Source: GCA-2709075 sp964492555
GTDB taxonomy: Bacteria; Pseudomonadota; Alphaproteobacteria; MPNO01; UBA2964
Assembly (NCBI GenBank): GCA_964492555.1
Contig: CAZBKQ010000067.1
Coordinates: 1-11,614 of the forward strand
Direction: 5' to 3'
DNA length: 11,614 bases
Below the pieces are notes generated by a model. That model was given only the letters and a program-made list of their open reading frames with translations, was not told the DNA's origin and searched no databases. The translations under genes and the position numbers were made by a program. Position 1 is the stretch's first letter; each line of letters starts with the position of its first letter. Of the stretch, positions 7,581 through 11,614 are shown piece after piece.

Positions 7581-7640
7581 CCGACCTTTTAGCTGCTTGT
7601 TTTACGTGGCCGCAAGCCGGTCGGGCTCAAATCACCACAT
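7581..7640 (-). ncRNA. SAM-II riboswitch aptamer upstream of metZ
   Basis: The minus-strand sequence matches the alphaproteobacterial SAM-II (metA motif) pattern as I recall it: GTGGTGATTTG, then GGCTTGCGGCCACGT, AAACAAG and GCTAAAAGG in order. The first helix is AUGUGG (7640-7635) with CCACGU (7609-7604). The loop segment GCUUG (7617-7613) pairs with CAAGC (7599-7595) to give the H-type pseudoknot. CCGACC (7624-7619) can pair with GGUCGG (7586-7581), lengthening the same pseudoknot helix around the conserved GCUAAAA bulge. SAM-II binds S-adenosylmethionine and represses methionine genes, which fits metZ directly downstream. The terminator at 7539-7569 is the probable output. The class call is from remembered consensus and has not been scored against a covariance model. 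Confidence 0.9.
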
Positions 7641-7649
7641 GATGCGGGC

Positions 7650-7678
7650 TACATACTGCCGCCGGCGCGCGGCGTCAA
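7650..7678 (-). promoter_or_regulatory. Predicted sigma70-type promoter for metZ
   Basis: On the minus strand TTGACG (7678-7673) and TATGTA (7655-7650) are separated by exactly 17 bases. Transcription would start near 7643, just before the first SAM-II helix at 7640, so nearly the whole leader is the riboswitch. That fit supports the prediction. The rest of the 303-base gap, 7679-7805, should hold the promoter of the divergent symporter, but I see no convincing -35/-10 pair there. It contains only a small inverted repeat, GGGAT-TT-ATCCC at 7722-7733. Confidence 0.65.
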
Positions 7679-7805
7679 GCATCCGTTCAACCCGTGTTGC
7701 CGATTTTGTGAAGCACGGATCGGGATTTATCCCTATGAATCAGCCCCCCGATCTCCAATAAAAGAGGCCAAGCTCCAACAAGTGACGGGTTGGAAAAGAA
7801 AGAGA

Positions 7806-9236
7806 ATGTCCGAAACATTATTGTTGATCGTCCCCTGGTTTGTGTTGGCCGCCTATTGCGGGCTGGTCTGGTTGTTCAGCCCGAAAGACGTTTCCGCCAC
7901 GCAGTTCTTCGGCGGTGGGGGCGACGGGGTCGGCGCGCCCGGTTTCTGGGTGCTGGTGTTCAGTGCGGCGATCACCTGGCTTTTTGCGAAGTCCCTGGCG
8001 AATTCGGCGCTGCTGGGTCAAGCCTTCGGCATAACCGGCGTGATCGGTTACGCGACCTATTATCTCAGCTTCGCGGTTGCCGCCGTGACGATCTATTTCA
8101 TCCGCACGAAAGGCGGGTTTTATTCGCTGGCGAATTTTCTCACCGCCAAATACGGCGCTTTCTGCGCGCGGCTGTTTCTCATCGCCATCGGCATCCGCCT
8201 GTTTAACGAGGTCTGGTCAAATACCAAGGTCTCCGCGCTTTATTTCGGTCCGGAAGGCAGCGCCGCCTATTGGGCCGCCGCCGTGGCGGTCACCGGTTTT
8301 ACCCTGTTCTATGCCTGGCGCGGCGGATTGCGGTCCTCCTTGCTGACCGATGCCGGGCAGATGCTTCTGGCGGCGGTTTTGCTGGTCGTCGTGCTGATCG
8401 CGGTCTTCCCGCCCTTGCTGGAACGGGGCCTGCCGGAGGTGCCGTCCGCGCTTCACATGGCGGGCGTTACCTTTATCGGACTGGCCGCCATTCAGGTGCT
8501 GTCCTACCCGTTTCACGATCCGGTGCTGACAGATCGCGCCTTCCTCACCGATCCAAAAACCATGGTGAAGGCCTTCCTGACCGCGGGGCTGATCGCGGGC
8601 GGGTTCATCCTGCTGTTCGGCGCTGTCGGGCTCTATGCCCGGTCGGAGGGGTTGAGCGGCGCGGCCACCGTCGCCGTGCCGATGGCGTTCGGCCTGCCGA
8701 TGTTGCTGGTGTTCAATGCGATCATGCTGACCAGCGCCGGATCGACCATCGATTCCACTTTTGCCAGCACGGCGAAGCTCACCGCTATCGACTGGCCCGA
8801 CCGGCGGGACGCACCCGAAGCCCGGCAGCAGATTCTTGGCCGGCGCGGCATGATTTTCATCGCCGTGGCCGGGAATTTGCCGCTGCTGAGTTTTTATCTG
8901 GGTGATGGGATCGGCCCCGCGATCATCGCCGCGACAACCATCAGCGGCACCATGGTCATGGGGCTTGCCCCGATATTCCTGCTGGCGCTGGTTTTTCCGT
9001 CGGCGGGGGCGGTCAGTTTCCATCTGGCGTTCTGGCCGGGTCTCGCCTTCGGGGTGATCAAGACGGTCGAGGGCGCGATGTCGGCGGGGATCCTGCCCGG
9101 CTGGATGTCGATCGGGGCGGGGAAATACGCCGATGATCTCGGCGTCAATCTTTACGGGCTTTTGATCTGCACCGCCGGTTACATTCTCGGCGCGGTCCTG
9201 TTCGCCCGCCGCCCGTCTATGGCCGCCAGCTCATAA
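7806..9236 (+). CDS. Sodium:solute symporter family (SSS-like) transporter, substrate unknown
   Basis: This is a 476-residue, very hydrophobic inner-membrane protein with roughly a dozen predicted membrane segments. Several stretches resemble the sodium:solute symporter family (LeuT fold): a polar N-terminal segment after the first helix, the GGLRSSLLTDAGQM stretch at 173-186 (matching the family pattern GGLRAV..TD..Q), a DPVLTDRAFLTDPKTMVKAF segment at 238-256, and TSAGSTIDSTFAS at 309-321, where the sodium-site serines and threonines of this family fall. The substrate cannot be read from the sequence; urea, amino acid and organic acid carriers all occur in the family. I chose ATG 7806 over an in-frame GTG at 7782; only a weak purine-rich ribosome site precedes it. 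The gene is divergent from metZ and its last 58 bases overlap the 3' end of ctaA on the other strand. Confidence 0.82.
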   Translation: MSETLLLIVPWFVLAAYCGLVWLFSPKDVSATQFFGGGGDGVGAPGFWVLVFSAAITWLFAKSLANSALLGQAFGITGVIGYATYYLSFAVAAVTIYFIRTKGGFYSLANFLTAKYGAFCARLFLIAIGIRLFNEVWSNTKVSALYFGPEGSAAYWAAAVAVTGFTLFYAWRGGLRSSLLTDAGQMLLAAVLLVVVLIAVFPPLLERGLPEVPSALHMAGVTFIGLAAIQVLSYPFHDPVLTDRAFLTDPKTMVKAFLTAGLIAGGFILLFGAVGLYARSEGLSGAATVAVPMAFGLPMLLVFNAIMLTSAGSTIDSTFASTAKLTAIDWPDRRDAPEARQQILGRRGMIFIAVAGNLPLLSFYLGDGIGPAIIAATTISGTMVMGLAPIFLLALVFPSAGAVSFHLAFWPGLAFGVIKTVEGAMSAGILPGWMSIGAGKYADDLGVNLYGLLICTAGYILGAVLFARRPSMAASS

Positions 9237-10249
9237 AGCGACCACAGCGCGAAGGTTAGCACGCACATCGCGCCCGCCTGATGCAGGATGCCAAACAGGA
9301 TCGGCACTTCCGCCAGCAACGTCGCGATGCCGAGACACATCTGCAGGATTGCGAAGGCGAAGGTCAGGTCTATGGCCCGGCACGCCGCCCGGCCCGGTCC
9401 GGCCCAGCGTGATCGCAGCCATAACAGCAAGGCGATGGCGACCACCAGCAGGCCGAGCTGGCGATGGACGAACTGCACGGTCGCGGTGTTTTCAAAGAAA
9501 TTCAGCCAGACGGGAGACATCTGCAGCCAGCCTTGCGGGATATAACGACCGTCCATCAGCGGAAAGCTGTTATAGGCGAGCCCCGCGTCGATCCCGGCGA
9601 CGAAGGCCCCGGCGGCCATGGTCAAAAAAACCAGCAGCACCAGAAACCCTGTGTGAAACCCGAGACGTTTCCGCCCGCCGGTGGGGCGCGGCCGCAGACA
9701 GCGGAGAGTAAGCCAGAGCAGAGCCATATAGATGATAACGGCCAGGGAAAGATGCGCGGCCAGCCGGTACTGGCTGACATCAGTGCGATCGACCAGCCCC
9801 GATTGCACCATGTACCAGCCGAGATAGCCCTGCGCGCCGCCCAGCAGGAAAACCAGCAGACAACGCCACCAGAGACCGCCACCCAGCTGTCCCCGGATCA
9901 GAAACCACAGGAAGGGCAGGAAAAACACGATGCCGATGACCCGGCCCAGCACGCGGTGCAGATATTCCAGCCAGTAGATCGACCGGAAATCCGTCGCCGT
10001 CATCCAGAAATTCTGTTTCTGAAATTCGGAGGTCTGTTTATAGGCATCAAACAGCTTTTGCCATGCGGCATCCGTCAGCGGCGGAATCCAGCCGGTGAGC
10101 GGTTTCCAGTCGACGATGGAGAGACCGCTGTCCGTCAGGCGGGTCGCGCCACCCAGCAAAACCATCGCGGCGACCAGAAAACTGCAGATTGCCAGCCAGA
10201 TACCGACAGAAACACGCCGGCGCGGCGCGGGGGAATTTCCGTTAACCAT
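9179..10249 (-). CDS. ctaA: Heme A synthase (COX15/CtaA family)
   Basis: This inner-membrane enzyme oxidises the methyl group of heme O to a formyl group, giving the heme A needed by aa3-type cytochrome oxidases. The 356-residue product has the expected eight-helix pattern and the four conserved heme-associated histidines: H98 in EYLHRVLGR, H166 in LAAHLSLA, H262 in QFVHRQLG and H323 in LHQAGA. The N-terminal ATRLTDSGLSIVDWKPLTGWIPPL signature (35-58) is typical of the proteobacterial/mitochondrial COX15 type. It starts at ATG 10247-10249 with only a poor ribosome site. A possible -10, TAAAAT (rc of 10265-10270), would give a very short leader but has no good -35. The stop at 9179 lies inside the convergent symporter gene. 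No other cytochrome oxidase assembly gene is in the window. Confidence 0.95.
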   Translation of the reverse strand: MVNGNSPAPRRRVSVGIWLAICSFLVAAMVLLGGATRLTDSGLSIVDWKPLTGWIPPLTDAAWQKLFDAYKQTSEFQKQNFWMTATDFRSIYWLEYLHRVLGRVIGIVFFLPFLWFLIRGQLGGGLWWRCLLVFLLGGAQGYLGWYMVQSGLVDRTDVSQYRLAAHLSLAVIIYMALLWLTLRCLRPRPTGGRKRLGFHTGFLVLLVFLTMAAGAFVAGIDAGLAYNSFPLMDGRYIPQGWLQMSPVWLNFFENTATVQFVHRQLGLLVVAIALLLWLRSRWAGPGRAACRAIDLTFAFAILQMCLGIATLLAEVPILFGILHQAGAMCVLTFALWSLYELAAIDGRRANRTAPRM

Positions 10250-10333
10250 ATGAGCCTGATAGGGATTTTACCGGATATTCGCAAGCAATAACCCTCTTTG
10301 CGCCAAAATACCGCATTTTTTGCAGCGCGCTTG

Positions 10334-10362
10334 TTGACAGGGTGGCTGCGTCTCCCTATATG
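10334..10362 (+). promoter_or_regulatory. Promoter of groES-groEL
   Basis: TTGACA (10334-10339) and TATATG (10357-10362) are 17 bases apart, a strong sigma70-like promoter; CTATAT one base to the left gives a 16-base spacer. Transcription would start around 10369, inside the CIRCE operator. The -10 region reads CCCTATAT and the -35 GTTGACA, which also resembles an RpoH (sigma32) promoter, so heat induction through an alternative sigma factor is possible too. The rest of the ctaA-groES gap, 10263-10333, contains A/T-rich tracts but no other feature I can support. Confidence 0.75.
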
Positions 10363-10363
10363 T

Positions 10364-10390
10364 CTGGCACTCGTATGAGGGGAGTGCTAG
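10364..10390 (+). promoter_or_regulatory. CIRCE operator (HrcA binding site)
   Basis: The arms CTGGCACTC (10364-10372) and GAGTGCTAG (10382-10390) are separated by exactly 9 bases, against the CIRCE consensus TTAGCACTC-N9-GAGTGCTAA. The inner seven bases of each arm match the consensus; the outer bases differ slightly. It overlaps the predicted transcription start of groES. HrcA binding there would block the promoter until heat shock; this is the known arrangement for groESL in many alphaproteobacteria. No hrcA gene is in the window. Confidence 0.92.
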
Positions 10391-10415
10391 CAGGCGCTCT
10401 TTTTTCTTTGTTTTT
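10382..10415 (+). terminator. Terminator-like hairpin and T-tract in the groES leader
   Basis: The right arm of CIRCE, GAGTGC (10382-10387), can pair with GCGCTC (10394-10399) around the loop TAGCAG, with one U-G pair and two possible extra G-U pairs at the base. A T-rich run follows at once (10400-10415: six T, C, three T, G, five T). It has the shape of an intrinsic terminator yet lies between the promoter and groES, so it would have to be leaky or regulated. Its 5' arm is shared with the CIRCE hairpin, so the two RNA structures exclude each other. Confidence 0.45.
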
Positions 10416-10436
10416 CAACTAGATGGGAGTGTAGGA

Positions 10437-10730
10437 ATGGCTACTAAATTTCGGCCTCTTCACGACCGCGTACTGGTAGAGGCCTCCGAGGCCGAAGCCA
10501 AGACCGCGGGCGGGGTCATTCTTCCGGATACGGCTCAGGAAAAGCCGCAGGAAGGTAAGGTTATCTCGACGGGCGCCGGGGCGCGCGACGGTGACGGCAA
10601 TCTGATCAAGATGGACGTCAAGAAGGGCGACCGGATCCTTTACGGCAAATGGTCCGGCACCGAAGTGAAAATCGATGGCAAGGATTACCTGATCATGAAG
10701 GAATCCGACATCATGGGCATTATCGAGTAA
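10437..10730 (+). CDS. groES: Co-chaperonin GroES
   Basis: GroES is the heptameric lid that caps the GroEL folding chamber in the cytoplasm. The 97-residue product has the full family length and layout: the N-terminal FRPLHDRVLVE strand, the mobile loop EAKTAGGVILPDTAQEKPQ that contacts GroEL, the GKVISTGAG stretch, the roof region around GDGNLIKMDVKKGDRILYGKWSG, and the C-terminal KDYLIMKESDIMGIIE. ATG 10437 is preceded by GGGAG at 10425-10429 with a 7-base spacer. It is the first gene of the operon, controlled by the promoter and CIRCE site upstream. The groEL ribosome site overlaps its stop codon. Confidence 0.98.
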   Translation: MATKFRPLHDRVLVEASEAEAKTAGGVILPDTAQEKPQEGKVISTGAGARDGDGNLIKMDVKKGDRILYGKWSGTEVKIDGKDYLIMKESDIMGIIE

Positions 10731-10745
10731 GGAGGCCTGATACCA

Positions 10746-11614
10746 ATGGCTAAAGAAGTAAAATTCGATACCGAAGCCCGGAACAAGATGCTCGCGGGCG
10801 TCGACACCCTGGCCAATGCGGTCAAGGTCACGCTGGGTCCCAAGGGCCGCAACGTGGTTCTGGACAAATCCTTCGGCGCCCCGCGCATCACCAAGGACGG
10901 TGTGACGGTCGCCAAGGACATCACCCTTGAGGACAAGTTCGAAAACATGGGCGCCCAGATGGTGCGCGAAGTGGCGTCGAAGACCAACGACGAAGCCGGC
11001 GACGGCACCACCACCGCGACTGTTCTGGCTCAGGCCATCGTCCGCGAAGGCTGCAAGGCCGTCGCGGCGGGCATGAACCCGATGGATCTGAAGCGCGGCG
11101 TCGACGCGGCTGTCGAGGCCGTTGTCGCCGATCTCAAATCCAAGGCCAAGAAGGTCAAGGACGAGAACGAAATCGCCCAGGTCGGCACCATTTCGGCCAA
11201 TGGCGACGCGGAAGTCGGCAACATGATCTCCCAGGCCATGCAGAAGGTCGGCAAGGAAGGCGTGATCACCGTCGAAGAGGGCAAGGCGCTCACCACCGAG
11301 CTGGAAGTCGTCGAAGGCATGCAGTTCGACCGCGGTTATCTCTCGCCCTATTTCGTCACCAACCCGGAAAAGATGATCTGCGAAATGGATGATCCGCTCA
11401 TCCTTCTGCACGAATCCAAGCTGTCCAGCCTGCAGCCGCTGCTGCCGCTGCTGGAATCGGTCGTGCAGTCGGGCAAGCCGCTCGTCATCATCGCGGAAGA
11501 CGTCGAAGGCGAAGTGCTGGCCACGCTGGTGGTCAACAAGCTGCGTGGCGGCATGAAGGTCGCGGCCGTCAAGGCCCCGGGCTTCGGCGATCGCCGCAAG
11601 GCCATGCTGGAAGA
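10746..11614 (+). CDS. groEL: Chaperonin GroEL, 3' end cut by the window edge
   Basis: GroEL is the ATP-driven 60-kDa chaperonin that encloses and folds client proteins together with GroES. About 290 residues are visible of an expected ~545, covering the N-terminal equatorial and intermediate domains and part of the apical domain. The start MAKEVKFDTEARNKMLAGVD, the nucleotide-binding TLGPKGRNVVLDKSFGAPRITKDG, the catalytic GDGTTT at 85-90 (D86 equivalent to E. coli D87) and the apical GYLSPYFVTNPEKM are all present. ATG 10746 is preceded by AAGGAGG at 10729-10735, overlapping the groES stop, with a 10-base spacer. The reading frame is open to the last base. The gene lies 15 bases after groES and is surely co-transcribed. 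Whether this is the only groEL copy in the genome cannot be told. Confidence 0.98.
   Translation, partial: MAKEVKFDTEARNKMLAGVDTLANAVKVTLGPKGRNVVLDKSFGAPRITKDGVTVAKDITLEDKFENMGAQMVREVASKTNDEAGDGTTTATVLAQAIVREGCKAVAAGMNPMDLKRGVDAAVEAVVADLKSKAKKVKDENEIAQVGTISANGDAEVGNMISQAMQKVGKEGVITVEEGKALTTELEVVEGMQFDRGYLSPYFVTNPEKMICEMDDPLILLHESKLSSLQPLLPLLESVVQSGKPLVIIAEDVEGEVLATLVVNKLRGGMKVAAVKAPGFGDRRKAMLE

Noticed and set aside
7722..7733. Small inverted repeat GGGAT-TT-ATCCC between metZ and the symporter
   Set aside because: Five-base arms are expected by chance at this scale, and no promoter could be placed to make it an operator.
8217..9023. Open frame of 268 codons on the minus strand opposite the symporter gene
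   Set aside because: Low-complexity Gln/Gly/Arg/His product typical of antisense frames of membrane-protein genes; no supporting start signal.
9464..10291. Open frame of 275 codons on the plus strand inside ctaA
   Set aside because: It is Gln/Pro/Arg-rich without hydrophobic core or motifs and lies opposite a clear ctaA; it is a shadow of a high-GC gene.
10419..11411. Long open frame (330 codons) on the minus strand opposite groES and groEL
   Set aside because: It is antisense to two certain genes, begins before the groES start, and its His/Asp/Leu-rich composition is what the reverse of GroEL coding DNA produces. No ribosome site or recognisable domain.

Overview
This looks like a chromosomal housekeeping segment of an alphaproteobacterium, possibly of the Rhodospirillales type. 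The reasons are high G+C coding DNA, the gene order argD-argF-hslO, metZ followed by apaG, a SAM-II type riboswitch upstream of metZ, and a CIRCE-controlled groES-groEL operon. Nothing suggests a prophage, plasmid, transposon, CRISPR array or defence island. No rRNA or tRNA gene was seen. Family calls rest on recognised motifs, because no database search was possible.

Layout. Positions 3-2994 (+) hold argD, argF and hslO, joined by two 4-base ATGA stop/start overlaps. They encode two late arginine-biosynthesis steps and the redox-activated chaperone Hsp33. A predicted lipoprotein of unknown function follows (3063-3653, +). It converges on a four-gene minus-strand run read from 7502 down to 3688: metZ, apaG, folE, trkH. 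These cover methionine synthesis, a small ApaG-domain protein, GTP cyclohydrolase I and a potassium uptake channel. The 303-base gap at 7503-7805 holds the metZ promoter, a SAM-II aptamer and an intrinsic terminator, so methionine synthesis is probably shut off when SAM is plentiful. Across that gap a sodium:solute symporter-like gene runs rightward (7806-9236). Its 3' end overlaps the convergent heme A synthase gene ctaA (9179-10249, -) by 58 bases. From 10334 to the right edge lies the heat-shock chaperonin operon: a promoter, a CIRCE operator, groES, and groEL cut by the window end.

The most interesting structures are regulatory. First, the metZ leader contains four interchangeable complementary segments that give a clear terminator/antiterminator model, and the controlled transcript may extend into folE and trkH. 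Second, the right arm of the groES CIRCE element can instead pair with downstream sequence to form a terminator-like hairpin followed by a long T-rich tract. This suggests a second layer of control below HrcA. I found no convincing wholly new protein system; the only protein I could not place is the lipoprotein.
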